Source: Proteles cristata cristata (Eukaryota > Chordata > Mammalia > Carnivora > Hyaenidae). Taken from it: a stretch of 64,000 nucleotides of DNA. Below are positions 23,349 to 35,330 of this stretch, piece by piece. The position numbers and the translations under genes are program-made. Under the pieces are notes generated by a model that was given only the letters and a program-made list of their open reading frames with translations, was not told where the DNA came from and ran no database searches. Location of the stretch: positions 2,894,501 to 2,958,500 of the forward strand of contig JAESUZ010000756.1 in NCBI GenBank assembly GCA_017311185.1, given 5' to 3'. Each line of letters starts with the position of its first letter. The first letter of the stretch is position 1.

Positions 23349-25059
23349 TGTGACCTATGCTTGCTTCTATCCAGGTCCCACTGTAGCAGAATAGCGACAG
23401 GGCTGAACTAACTGTGGTCACTTCCAGACTAACTGCTCTTGGGAGCTAATAAGGGAAGAGGAAGGCAAGCTGAGTTAATAGCTGCTTCCTCTTGGAGACC
23501 TGGACCTTGAGCCTGCCCCTCACCATGGTGACCCTAAGACAGCTGAGACGTCGGCCTAATATTACCTGTTTCTCTGTCAATATTCCTTAAAGACATTTTA
23601 TCTGGGTTGGAATGACCGAGGCCACTTGCAAAGGGCATATGCCCTGGGAAGGAGTTCAGGAATCGGTATTATAATAAACACTTGGGTGGATTATCATGCA
23701 CACTGAATTGTGAGAACCATTATTCTGCCCCGTTTACTAAATTTCTCCCCTGCATTTCTTCTCTCCACTCCTCCATGAACTGTAACTTAGTCTTCCTCTT
23801 CTCTGCCACAAGATTCATAGATATTAATTATGCAAAACCCTTTCAAACTCTGTCTTCTCCTTCCTTCGTTGCTTTTTCTGACCTCTGGATGGAAATCACA
23901 CTATCACTTCCAGCATAAAACGCAGTCAGCTGTAGAACCAAAATACCACAGAACCGATGATACTCTCTGTAGGATAAGGAGAGCCAGGAGAATGTGCTAC
24001 TGAAGATCATCCCAGGCAAAGAGGAAGGCACCAAAGAAATCCAGGAATTCTTTGTCATAGCCCATATCTGTAAGAGAGGTGAACACAAAGTACGTATTAT
24101 TTGGATGAAGAGTATGTGCAGACACCCATGAGTATAATGAATTCCTCCATGTGTAGATAGCATCTGAAGAGTAATGACAGATACGGATTTTGATTTATAT
24201 TAGGAAAGGTTTTTTAAGCTATAAGATATACATTCAAAAAAATAAAAAATAAAGGTACATTTGTTTGTAGAAGAGCAATGCTAATGACTTTCGCTGACGC
24301 TGTTTATTGTTTTGCCTAACTGCCATGTTAAATGACATTTACTATGACTATCATAACTGTGTATTATTTTCATTTGTTTCTACATTTCTTAAGGGTAAAG
24401 GTAAAAGCCTTCCATATTTCTGTACCTTCCAGCCCACCATGACAGTAGCTTACAGATAGTACATTTTTTAGTAAAATACTGAATGAATGAATTAATATGT
24501 ATGTTTTACACCTGGTACATTTGTATTTATGTATGTTTACACAAATGGCCCCAGGTAAATCATTTGACCCCTCCTCACCTGGTACCTTTCCTAGCATTCC
24601 TGGTCATGTCAGAAATAGAGACTGTAGACCTTTACCGTAGAGCTACTGTGAAGAAGAGATAGAGAGGGACACAGGGAGGAAGAGAATGGAAGAACATGCT
24701 AAGAAAGAAATGGATGAATTATATTGCATGGACTCTTGCAATTGATAGAAAATACTCTACACTACATAGAACGCTCATTAATCTTGTAGTTTCCCAAGAC
24801 CAAACCAAAAGGCTTGGGGGATCACAATTGTATGTGTCCTTTCCAGCACACACATGCTCTGCTCCTATCTCAAATTAGAATGTTGAGACAAGGTAGTATG
24901 TTTATCTCTCTGTTCAGACCACACTGTTTACCAGCCTCCTCCAAAAGCACTCTATACGCTATCTTAATCTGCTTCAAGGCCCACACTGGATACCCCTTTA
25001 AAGGTGAGTGTTCTGTCATTCCTTAGAACTCACCTTCACAAGTTCTAAGTACAAATCTT

Positions 25060-25110
25060 AGAAGAAGAAGAAGAAGGAGGAGGAGGAGGAGGAGGAGGAA
25101 GAGAGAGAAG
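25060..25110. repeat. (GAA)n(GGA)n purine microsatellite
   Basis: A 50-bp homopurine strand of AGA units then GGA units and GA. Homopurine mirror-like tracts of this kind can form triplexes. Confidence 0.9.
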
Positions 25111-26331
25111 AAACAGCACACAAACACATACACAATATCAAAAACAAAACCAAACAAAAAACCATAAGCATCCTGATCCGGCCCAGAAAACAAGACCTAG
25201 TTATCAGGTGCTCTTAAGAGTGAACTGCCTTTTATGTGACTTCCAGAAATTAAAAAAGGTAGTTGTTGATTAACCAGTTTCTCTAATACATGCGGAAATT
25301 GAACTATAAGGGGTTTTTGGTTGTTGTTGTTGTTGAAATGATCATTGTCATCTACTCCTCTGTCCTTTGCCACCACCCACTCCTAATTTGCTTCTAACTT
25401 TAAAACCAAGAGACATTGCATTCAGTCCTCTCTCAAAATGCTTCATTTCCAAAAAACTTTCAGTTTCTTTATTTTTGCACCTCCCATAAAGCCTGGCCCT
25501 GAATTTTATGTTTACTTGATTACAGGTTCAATTCTATTTATAGGCGTTCAGGCTTCAGATATGTTGCCCATATAGTGTGGCTTCCTGCTTATAACTTTAA
25601 AAAAACTGAATAAATAAAAGGAATATTGTTCATGACACTTCCCCAATCATGGAAAATTTACTTTAGTTACCTTAGTAACCAGAATGTCAGTCATTCTCTC
25701 TCCATGCCAAATCCCTTTAGATTTCACATAGAGCAACATTTTTAAAATAGAATTATTTCACATTCTATTTAACTTCTAGAGTTAGTTAAAAACAAACTTC
25801 CTGCTTACTTGAATGCTTTCTTAAAGAAACCAAACCATTTATTTCTTCGTAAATGTATTAGACTTATCTAGAGCACATAGAACAATTCTTGCATGTGTAT
25901 ATGAATTTTATAAATATATATTATATTCACTGATAGATAAGTAGATAAAAAATCATGAACTATATGGGTTAGGAGAATCCAATGATTTAGTGACAAGATT
26001 GGAATGTGAATTTCCTTGAATACAAGAAAATCGATTTTTAAGTTTGGATGCAGCTCATGCCTACTGGAAAAACTGGGAGAACATACAAAATGGCAAAGAA
26101 AACTCCTAAGTGGACTATTTAGCAAGAAACATTTGTTTTCAGGTTTCTAATGATTTTCCTTATACACACAGAGTGATGTGATACTACAGTTTTGCATCCT
26201 AAATTTGGTGTTGTTAACATTAATGCTTAATATTAGTTCATTGCCTAGATTGATTCGCTTTGTTGCTTTTATCATTTATTTTTATTTTCTCATTTATTTT
26301 TTAATTATTAATTCATTTTTCCCAGAAAGGG

Positions 26332-26384
26332 TGTTTTTTTGTTTGTTTGTTTGTTTGTTTGTTGTTTTTGTTTGTTTGTTTGAT
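26332..26384. repeat. (GTTT)n microsatellite
   Basis: Around ten TTTG units with one interruption. Confidence 0.92.
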
Positions 26385-26429
26385 TTTTAGTTTAGGGATT
26401 CAATTTCTGGGTCCATCGACAGGAAATTT

Positions 26430-27560
26430 GAAACATTGGTATGTTCTTGGCCACCTACTTTTTTCCAGAACATTTATGCATCTTTGAAAAGTATATGAGT
26501 GCTTGAATCACCACAACCTCACCAACAATGGATATACTTTTATTTTTTCCCAAATCAGTAGTCAAAATAATATTAGATTGTAGTGTTTTTTTTTTGTTTG
26601 CAATTTCAAGAACCCATTTATTTTTATTTTTAGCCATTGTTATTTCTAATTCTTTGATTTAGATGTTAAAATTTTGTAACTTTATTCATTAAAAACTGTT
26701 TGATTATGATAACAAACCATTGAGTTTAATCCTAAACATTTTTATTTTCACTTATTATTGTAGGTGGAGAGAAGTTTCTTTTCTTCATAATTTTTTGCTA
26801 GCTTTCCAAATTTTGATTGGCCACGTGAAATTCCCTTTTTGTGATTTGCTTGTACACATGCTTTGACATTTTCTGTGTGACTCATATATTATGTATTCTT
26901 AATATGAATTCTTCATTGGTTATATACATTTCAAATGTGTTCTAGACAGTGACTTGGCTTTTTTGTTTGTTTAGGGTATCTTTTCTGTACAGAAGTTTTA
27001 AAGTTTTATATATGCACATTATGCAATATGTTTTATTAAGATGTGTTCTTTATCCATGCTATTTAAGAAATTCTCCCTTGCTTCAAAGGCTGAAAGTTAT
27101 TATGCTAAATTTTCTTCTAAATGTTTTAAGGCTTCCTTCTGTTACACATGTTTTTAATCCACCTGATTAAATCCACTTCTATATTTGGGTGTATATAAGG
27201 TTGGAATCCAATTTTTTTTCCCAAAGAAAGAGACAATTAATTGGCCCAGTGGTATTTGTACTCTATCTCCCCATTGATTAATAAGGTTACCTTTTCATCT
27301 ATTGGATTTTCTTTCATCCAAAAGTATTTCTAGGTTCTGTCTACTGTAACAGTTCTGCTATTTGTGAATCCCTGGCTCTTTAACAATAATTAATTAATTA
27401 TTTTAATTAATGAATAAAAAAGTAAGCATCTTTTCCCTGACAAAATTGCCTCATAGTTTCAAGATTCTGTGAACATTTTTTCCTTTTCTTATGAACTCCT
27501 TTCCTATGGGCCTTACCCATTTCCCTATTAACATTTTTCCTCTTCAATAGATGAGTTTTT
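26430..27560 (-). mobile_element. Old L1/HAL1-type fragment
   Basis: The plus strand reads as antisense LINE-1 ORF2 end: GAATTCTTCATTGGTTATA, TTTCTGTACAGAAGTTTTAA, TTAAGAAATTCTCCCTTGC, ATTTGGGTGTATATAAGG and GGCCCAGTGGTATTTGTACT. It is heavily diverged with stops in all frames. Boundaries are approximate. Confidence 0.65.
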
Positions 27561-28209
27561 AGAAATTAAAAAAAAAAAAAAAAGCTCTGGCCTTTCATAG
27601 AATGTGCAGATTTTGCCTCATTGCTGTTGATCTTTGTACTTAGTTTGTGATCATTTTGGTGATTATATGGTCTTTGCGTTTTTACTTACTTAATTTTTCA
27701 TTGAGGTACAGTTGACAATATTACATTTGTTTCAGGGGTACAACATAGTGATTGAACAGTCCTATGCCCTACAAAATGCTCATCACAATAAGTGTAGTTA
27801 ACACCTATCACCGTACAAAGGAACTACAATATTATTGACTATATTTAGCGTGACAATTTCCATCCTCATGACTTACTTATTTCAAAACTTTCTGGTTATA
27901 CCAGCTGGAGCTTGTACCTCTGAATCCCCTTTACCTATTTTTCCTATTGCTTTACCTCTTTGCCTCTGGCGACCACCAGTTTGTTCTTTGTATTTATGAG
28001 TCTATTTCTGTTTTGTTTTGTTCAATCATTTTTTTTGTTGTTTTGTTTTATAGATTCCACATATAAAGGAAATCGTATGTTAGCTGTCTTTTGCTGTCTG
28101 GCTTATTTCACTTAGCAGGATACCCTCTAGGTCCATCCAGGTTGTCCCAAATGGCAAGATTTCATTTTTTTGTGGGAGAGTAGATTACATCATATATATG
28201 CACCATATT

Positions 28210-28210
28210 T

Positions 28211-28288
<78 letters not shown>

Positions 28289-28309
28289 TTCTTTCTTTCC
28301 TTCCTTCCT

Positions 28310-28357
<48 letters not shown>
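28210..28357. repeat. Long (CTTT)n microsatellite
   Basis: About 35 TTTC/CTTT units with a CCTT-rich interruption near 28285-28315. On the minus strand this is (GAAA)n at the 3' tail of the adjacent SINE. It creates a spurious Phe/Leu/Ser frame. Confidence 0.95.
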
Positions 28358-28556
28358 TTTTAAATGTTTTTATTTATTTTTGAGAGACAGAGAGAGAGAC
28401 AGAGAGCGAAAGAGAGAGAGAGCCAGAGAGAGAGACACACACACAGAAAGCAAGCTGTCAGCACAGAAGCTCCCGTGGGGCTCAAACTCCCTAACTGTGA
28501 GATCATGACCTGAGCGGAAGTCAGGCGCTCAACCGACTAAGCCACCCAAGTGTCCC
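28216..28556 (-). mobile_element. CAN-SINE with hyper-expanded tail
   Basis: The body (28358-28556) reads TTTTTATTTATTTTTGAGAG, GTGGGGCTCAAACTCCC, CGACTAAGCCACCCAAGTG. The tail side is the (CTTT)n tract. Flanks CACCATATTTTCTTT (28201-28215) and CACCACATCTTCTTT (28557-28571) are a duplication of L1 target sequence. Confidence 0.92.
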
Positions 28557-29002
28557 CACCACATCTTCTTTATCCATTCATCTATCAATGGACACTCAGG
28601 TTGATTCATATCCTGGCTATTGTAAGTAATGTTGTACAATAAACATAGGAGGTGTTTTAAAATTACAAAATCAATTTATTTCCTTTATGAATGCTGAGAC
28701 AAAGTAAAGTTTATCAAATAACACTTTATGACATATTTCTCAACGATCAGTAAATTAATCTCTAAATAATAACTTTTGTCATGTCTATGACAAATAAATG
28801 AATAACTGCAAATCCTATGACATACCACCTTTGCTTTCTCCTTTGTTCAAATTTACATTATGTATAATTGAATTTTGGTTCACTGACTGACTGCCTTTAA
28901 CATATTTTACATAGAGTTTTTATATCCAAGAATAGACCTTGATTTTGTACTCAATTTTGTTAACACATATTCAGTAGTTACTTATACTTCAAGGTTATTT
29001 TT

Positions 29003-29176
29003 TTGAAGTTTATCTATTTATTTTGAAAGAGGGAGAGAGCACAAGCAGAGGAAGGGAAGAGAAAGAGGGAAAGAGAATCCCAAGTAGGCTCCACATTGTC
29101 AGCACAGAGCCTGATGCAGGGCTTGAACTCAGGAGCCATGAGATCATGACCTGAGCTGAAACCACCCAGGCACCCC
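29003..29176 (-). mobile_element. CAN-SINE with head deletion
   Basis: Antisense copy: TTTATTTTGAAAGAGGGAG, CCTGATGCAGGGCTTGAACT, GACCTGAGCTGAAACCACCC. About 30 bp of the tRNA-like head (A-box part) is missing between GAGCTGAAA and CCACCC. Duplication TATACTTCAAG (28983-28993) / TATACTTTAAG (29177-29187). Confidence 0.9.
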
Positions 29177-29209
29177 TATACTTTAAGCTCTCTACTAAGT
29201 AAATAGTTC

Positions 29210-30110
29210 TCATTCAGAGGGAGTGAATATTCTATTTAGAAAATATATGTGCATATATTTGCTTATTGCCTTGCACACCATGGAGAGTTTGGCTGGGTAT
29301 ACAACCCCCATGTTATCAACCACCTTATTTTGAAAATCTTCAGAGATTGGTGTATATTCCGGATACCTTAGTATTATGAGAAATCTGAAGTTAGTCTTAT
29401 TTTGTTTTGATACTTGTAATGTTATTAATAGTATTCCATGTAAGCTTCTAAGGTTTTCATTATTAAGACTAAAAAGGAAAAGCCATGACAAATGCAGGTA
29501 AGGGTTTCTTCTATTAACTTAGGATAAACTGAGCAATATTCTTTTCTAACTGTAGCTTTGGCCTTCCGATTGAGAATTTTCTTCTCTCTCTCTTCTTTAA
29601 ATACTGTCTTTCTTCCAAATTTTCTCACTTTCTTTTTTCACAAAAGCTTCTGATCTTTAAATTGCACGTCTTTTTTCTTGCTGCTGGATTTATAATCTTC
29701 TACAATTGTTTCCATCTCTTTGTCCTGTTACTCTTCATCTTTGGAAGGAATCACCAGTTTGTCTTTTGCATAGCGTATCTGTTATGAGTATATTTCTACT
29801 GTTTTCTTTTTATTTCTTTTGCAGCTTTGCCTTTCATCACTGAGTTGATTTTGAATCTTTGATTTCATTTTAGCATATTTTTCTGCTATTCCCCCTGCAA
29901 ATGCCACAGTCAAATTTGGTTTTTCTACAGGGTTTAAGTAGGAATCTTATTTTTTTTTCATTGATGCTATTCTGTTCAGAAACTACTTTTCTGAGACACA
30001 TCCTTCTTTTGGGTTTTCTAGGCTAAGCATTGATTCCTCTTAACACTGTAATTTGTTTTTCAAGGCCACAGTCTACTTCTATTTTTTATGTTTATTCATT
30101 CTAGATAGGT
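29210..30110 (-). pseudogene. Possible processed pseudogene, unidentified
   Basis: Minus-strand translation shows stretches that look protein-like but break by stops and frame changes. Near 29630-29920 one frame reads as a lysine-rich segment with KPNLTVAFAGGIAEKYAKM. Open frames at 29425-29628 and 29210-29491 continue in different frames. Basic, charged composition suggests a nuclear protein, but I do not recognise it. There is no clear poly-A tail or duplication, so it may also be degraded L1 5' sequence or chance. Confidence 0.25.
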
Positions 30111-30995
30111 GAAATTTCTATCCAGGCTTTGCATTTTCTGGAATAGTATTTGGTGTGGGGGGAGGGGGGTCAGGTAAGGGGATAATTAGTGTTCTTTGTC
30201 CCTTTCAATGGGCTCTTCCATACTAGTAGCAGAGTGGTTTGAAATGTAGATGAGAAAGACACAGAGTCCACAGTAAATCATGTGACTTAACATGCTTTAT
30301 TTGGTGTAGCCTACCACTGCTTCTGTTAACTGCTATCATGTCTTCTAAGTAAGAGAGTCAGATGATTATCTGTGTCAAGCAAAAATAAAAAGCCATGCTT
30401 CCCGGTAAGTACTGCTCTTACAGCTACTTCTCTATCTGCCCTTGCTCCTCACCTTTCACCTCCAATGATAAAGGATGCCAATATGCAAATACCACTGTCT
30501 GCCTTTACTCCCCACCCCATTCCTTGGTATGATGTATACTGAGAGTTCTGGTCTCTCACTATATGCAGAAAGGGATTCACTGCTGAGAGCACAGGCATTG
30601 AATTTCTGTCTGTCCCGTGAATAAGCCTGCACCTGTGTCATTCGGAGTCTGGTGGCTTGCTTGCCCAACGGTGTGATTCTTGCACCCTGGATTTAGGGGC
30701 ATAAAGATGGGTAAGTTTCATGATTCTTCCACCTTCTCTGGCATTCTTTGGGTTGTGCTAGATTGGAATGTTTCAACTGGCGTGTAGTGCAAAGGGGTAT
30801 GCTTTGGTCAATCACCATCAGTAAGGCACCTAATAAAAAGGTGTCTAAGCATTGACAATCAGTTCTTAACTTTAGTTTATGAGTCTGTTGCCATTAAGAA
30901 TAATTTTGTAAATGTCCATGAATTTTTGTTTCATAAAAAAAATGTTCAGTGAGGGTATTAGACATAAAATACTAATTTGGAAACCAAACACAGGT
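30111..30995. other. Unique sequence
   Basis: No gene or repeat recognised; a G-rich run GGGGGGAGGGGGG occurs near 30158. Confidence 0.5.
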
Positions 30996-31009
30996 TATTA
31001 ATAGACATT

Positions 31010-31498
31010 TTTAAAAGTTTATTTATTTATTTTGAGGGGGGAGGGGCAGAAGGAAAAGGAGAGAGAGAATCCCAAACAAGGTCTGCACTGCCAGTGCAAG
31101 ATTCTTGTAACTAGATCCATACACAGAGTCGTGACACTGAGGCTTTTCTTTCTAGGAAGCAACTTCATTTCTGCAGGTACCACTCAGTTGGGTTCATACC
31201 CAAATAACTGAGCCCTGAACACCATGTGGCATAGTTTCTTATATATTTTTTTACTTTTTCATCTCCCATATATGGTAACACACAAACATGAGGTCTGAGT
31301 AAGTGGTCTGATGTTACAAGGTCGTGAGGGATGTTGTCACGTCCACTTATACCAGATTCTCTTGAGCTTTTTAAAAATTTCCTTAGGGAGAGGACCCTAC
31401 CAAAATCCTGATGCAAGGACCATGATCCATGAGATCATGACTTGAGCTGAAATCAAGAGTTGAATGCTGTTTAACCAGCTGAGCCACCCAGGTGCCCC
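31010..31498 (-). mobile_element. CAN-SINE split by an unidentified 311-bp insert
   Basis: The tail half lies at 31010-31100 (TTTATTTATTTTGAGGGGG, GTCTGCACTGCCAGTGCAAG) and the head half at 31412-31498 (CATGAGATCATGACTTGAGC, AACCAGCTGAGCCACCCAGG). Outer flanks ATTAATAGACATTTTT (near 30997) and ATTAATAGATTTTTTT (31499) form a duplication, so both halves are one SINE. Confidence 0.88.
31101..31411. mobile_element. Unidentified insert within a SINE
   Basis: The 311-bp segment is foreign to the SINE. TGCAAG borders it at 31095-31100 and 31412-31417, which could be a 6-bp duplication or the SINE's own TGCA-containing text. An 83-codon minus-strand frame (31165-31416) is unrecognised. Its ends are not convincing TG..CA LTR ends. 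Confidence 0.4.
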
Positions 31499-31514
31499 AT
31501 TAATAGATTTTTTT

Positions 31515-32429
31515 AAAAAAAGTAATTGCTATTTTATACTTAATACTGAGTTTCTAAATGTGAAACTTCTAACAAAAAGAAATTACCAAAATCCTTGTTA
31601 ATAAATGTCAGTTAACAAAAATCATTGCAATGTGTGAGCCTTCTGTGAAGGACTCTGCTAAATTTGAGTCCATTGAAAATAAGGTCTTTCAAAGTACGAC
31701 CTGGATATCCATGACAAGCTTTGAATATCATCTAGGAGGTGTGTTTATCTGTGTCTGTACTGATTGTGAGAATTAATGAGTGTGTTATTGAAAGGAGTGC
31801 TATAATCCCCATTAATTCTTGAAATTTTTTTCTTGAAGTAACAAGGGAGAGCAGGTGGAGTTAAGTGGTCCATGGACTACAAATTGGAAATCACTATTTA
31901 AAGGGCATAATGGAATATGCGAGTTGTGTATCAATGATGGAGTCAGTTGCAAAAATATAAACATAAAGATAGAAAGAAACATAAAGACAGGCAGTGTGAT
32001 AGAAATAGCATTGAGTCAGAAATATTGAATATTCACCTCTTTCTTGTTTTTTTGGTTCTAGTAATGCAGAGATAAAATACGATGTTTCTCCCTTCTAGAT
32101 GCTTATATTCCGGGGAGTGGCTATCACTTATATTGTGTTAAGAGCTCGAATAGAGTTCAGTTCAGGTTCAAAAAGGGGGCACCTAGCCACCTAGGGTGGT
32201 CTGATTCAATAGCCCTGGATCTGAATACACAGATATTCACAAGACTGACCGGCTGGATAAGGGGGTTAAAAGGCAAAAGTAATTGAATGTTCAGAAGCAA
32301 GGATGTAGAACAGTATTTGGCTCAGGAAAATGAAAGTGCTTGGTGAGCCTAGGGAAATAAGGCTGGAGGGGTAAATGAGGGGTAGCTGGCACATGCAAAG
32401 GAGGTGGCAAAGTTAAAGTTGCAAAATGT
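31515..32429. other. Unique sequence
   Basis: No gene recognised. A weak antisense L2 resemblance exists at 32290-32410 (AGGCTGGAGGGGTAAATGAG). Confidence 0.45.
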
Positions 32430-32910
32430 GTCAACAGCTCAAATGCCCATCAGCAAGAGAATACATGAATTGTGATATATTTATCCAGTGGAGTACTATA
32501 GAGTAGGGAAAATAAATGAGCCACAACTATGTGCATGAACCTGGATAACTGCAGCTCTCTTTCTGCCACTTAAAAAATTCTGACGAATAGTTTTCTTATT
32601 TGGGATCTATGTAATATTTAATAAAGAGTAAATTTAATATATTTAGTAAATCTAATATCTAATAAATATTTAAATATATACTGAATATATATTACAAATA
32701 AATTAATAATAAGCTGTGGTTATTTCTAGGATTCCCTCTATGAAAAGCAGTTGGAAACAATGGGACAGAGGAATCCCAAAGGTATTGTTATTATCCTATA
32801 TCTTAGACTGAGTGGCATGTGCCTCCATGTTAATTTTGTTTATATTCTTTATTCTATTTATATATGTTAGAATACTCCTCTGTATCTATTGAAAATTTAA
32901 TGAAAGCAAC
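32430..32910 (+). mobile_element. Old L1 3'-region fragment
   Basis: Sense L1 3' text: CAACAGCTCAAATGCCCATC, AAGAGAATACATGAATTGTG, GTGGAGTACTATAGAGTAGG, then a diverged terminal part through 32900 (GGAAACAATGGGACAGAGG). An AT-rich insert lies at 32610-32710. Confidence 0.65.
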
Positions 32911-34611
32911 ACAAATTATGGTTGCCCTCAGGTTCGTTACTCCACCCAAATCAGTCTTGACTATTTCAAGGAAAAATGACTTATTGTGAGTTTCTGATTT
33001 TAATTGTAATGGAAATCTTAATTGCTAACACTCTTTTGATGTTCACCACGTTAATCTGAAGGTTCAAGAGATGTTTTTTTAAGCCTTTCCTTTTTAAAGT
33101 GGAAATATAGAAGTGAAAGAAAAATCCTCAAGTGTCAAAACGGCAAAGCCGCATGGCTGAGAACGCTAAACGCTTTGATTGTTCTGTGGGTTCATTGCCT
33201 TGGCCGCAGAGGAGACTTCACCTTTCCATTTAACAGACAAAGCAAATGTAAATTTGTTCTCGATCACAATACACCCAGTATTAAATTTAGCAGGAGAAAA
33301 TTGCACTAAGAGCCGAATTTTAGGCTTAACTCTGCGACACTCTCTTTTCTGTATGGAATTGATCAGCTCAAACCGAGAGCTCATGACTGGGAAAATGACA
33401 CAGTCTGCTGTTGCTTGTTCCAAATTTTAATGGTGCCAGGCCCCGCTCTGACACTAATTTCACAGCCGCTGTTCCCTCTGATTGTCCAGCAGGAATCAGC
33501 GTTCTTCCTCAGCTTCCCCATGAGCAAGGCAGCTGTGGGATAGCGACCGTTTTAGTATTAATCACTATGGTTTCCCAGCTAGCCCTCTGCAAGTGAAATA
33601 GACCATCCTCAGAATGAAGGAAGAGGATTATTTGAATGACATGTGAAAATGTGAAACATTGTCTGACTTATCAGCTTTGCCAGGTGTCTTTGCTGATGTT
33701 GTTGGAACTTTTTTTTGGGGGGGGGGCGGGTGTGGGGGGTGGTATCACTATAGAAATAGGATTTGTGATGGGCCTTTCTAGCCCCCCCCTCCAAGAACTG
33801 ACCCCAACATCATTTTTTGTTGAATGATGTTTACAAAATGTGCTCAGTAGTGCAGGGAGTGTGATATTTGCACCTGAAATTGATTCCTGGACTGAAATCA
33901 AGTTAATGATGTGTGTTTACAAGAGTGTTAATTACACTCACTACAACATGACTTGCATCACCGGTGTGAAACTATCCCATCTAGTTTTTTAATATTTATT
34001 TTTCCTATTTTAAAACTCACTCCATTCTCTCTTAACCAAATCATTTGGCCTCTATAGGTAGATATGATCTCATGAATTAAAGCATCTGATACACAAGAGG
34101 TAGTCCTGATGGAGGCTGAGAATGAGTGCTAGAAACAGGGATGGAATGAAGGAAAATTGTTGAGATTCCCTTGGTCTTTGTAACTAGAAGGGTAAAACCA
34201 TTCAAGCAGCAATTGGTTCATTGGCTATGAATTAATATATGTTTGGAACATGAAAGAGAGAAGAAACAAGAGGAAAAGAGCAAAAACAAATGAGAACAAA
34301 GTTTGTACAGGGTTACAAGTGAGGGATCTACTATAAGAGATTTAAAAACAAATCTAGGTCCCTTTCTCATAAATTTATTTACTATTTTCATTTATTTACT
34401 TCTGGTTTTCCTATCCGTGTTCTTCTCCCATTTTTCTTTTGGTTTGTCCATCATTTTTCTACTTAATGGAAAAGGACATCTTAAATCCTGCAAATTTTCC
34501 TTCATCATATGTACTACTTTTATATTTTTTCTGAGGGTCATTTATTTATGGTAGTTTCCATTCTAAAGTTTTTAATTTTTATGGCAGTAAATTGTATGAG
34601 TCTTTTCCATT
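32911..34611. other. Unique sequence including a candidate conserved block
   Basis: 33130-33700 has retained CpGs (AACGGCAAAGCCGCATGG, GAGAACGCTAAACG, CACAGCCGCTG) and no repeat signature, so it is a candidate conserved non-coding element. No coding evidence: an 83-85 codon pair on opposite strands has no domain. Confidence 0.35.
33709..33789. repeat. T-run/G-run with downstream C-run (possible G-quadruplex)
   Basis: A run of about eight T is followed by G10, C, G3, TGT, G6, T, G2 (33717-33742). A run of about eight C occurs near 33782-33789. The G tracts satisfy simple quadruplex spacing, and the C-run could alternatively pair with the G-run as a hairpin. Confidence 0.6.
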
Positions 34612-35000
34612 GTGGATAATTTTTAACTGTTTAATTGAAGTGTCGTTGACATATATTATGTTTCAGGCCTGCAACATGATCTGACAGCTATATACATTAT
34701 AGTATTCTCAGCACGATGAAGTATGGTTACCATCTGTCGCCAGGCCAAGTTATTACAATATTATTGACTATATTCACTATGCTTTATTTTTCATCCTGGT
34801 GATTTATTTATAACTGGAAGTTTATACTTTTTTATCAAACTCTTCTCTTTTGCCCCTTAATCCAACTCCCTCCTCTGTTACGCTAAGTGAATAAATCCGA
34901 CAGAAAAAAACAAATATTGATTTCACTTACGTGTGGAATCTAAAAATAAAAAAAAAAAAACCCATGAACAAAAAGAGAAACAGACTCACAAATATAAAGT
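34612..35000 (-). mobile_element. Short L1 with 5' inversion (twin-primed)
   Basis: 34612-34870 is antisense L1 3' region (TTTAATTGAAGTGTCGTTG, CCAAGTTATTACAATATTATTG, TTATAACTGGAAG). 34885-34998 is the sense strand of the immediately adjacent L1 3'-region segment (CTAAGTGAATAAATCCGACA, GTGTGGAATCTAAAAATAAA, AGACTCACAAATAT). The outer end of the inverted part corresponds to the point where the direct part stops, as twin priming predicts. No duplication was identified. Confidence 0.7.
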
Positions 35001-35330
35001 ACATTATTTGCTATTTTTTCTCAGTACCATTTGCACATGCTATGCTTCAAGTATCCTGCAAGTACTGTACAAGATTGTGGTATGTCTTCTTTGTTTCTTG
35101 GGCTTTTAGGATCTCCTTTACATGTATTGAATTAGTTACCTAATACCAAACTTATGCTGAGTAGCTGACTTGAAACTGACAAAGTAACTTTTACAAGTAC
35201 CAGGTGCCAGCAAATAGACACACCTTTGGTCCACAAATGCTTGGGTGTCCCCATTCAGGAGAACACCAGGCTGATGGAAATTGGCTAATAGCATTTTTAT
35301 TGTATTCTTACTTTTGCTCCCCTACTTTTT

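Larger units (their letters stand above)
22991..26330. other. Unique sequence with simple repeats
   Basis: No clear gene. A weak L2-like 3' end may occur near 24410-24510 (TACTGAATGAATGAATTAA). The 106-codon frame at 23843-24163 (minus) is unrecognised. Confidence 0.5.
27690..28660 (-). mobile_element. L1 3'-region fragment (L1MA-type) split by a SINE
   Basis: TTCATTGAGGTACAGTTGAC, CAACATAGTGATTGAACAGT, ATTATTGACTATATTTAGC and TCACTTAGCAGGATACCCTC are antisense L1 3' region. The text breaks at CACCATATTTTCTTT (28201) and resumes at CACCACATCTTCTTTATCC (28557), where L1 would read straight through, so a SINE with a long microsatellite tail interrupts it. Confidence 0.8.

Noticed and set aside
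28170..28508. 112-codon frame rich in Phe, Leu and Ser
   Set aside because: Translation of the (CTTT)n microsatellite and SINE; not a membrane protein.
32191..32225. GGGGGCACCTAGCCACCTAG resembling a SINE head
   Set aside because: No following SINE body, tail or duplication.
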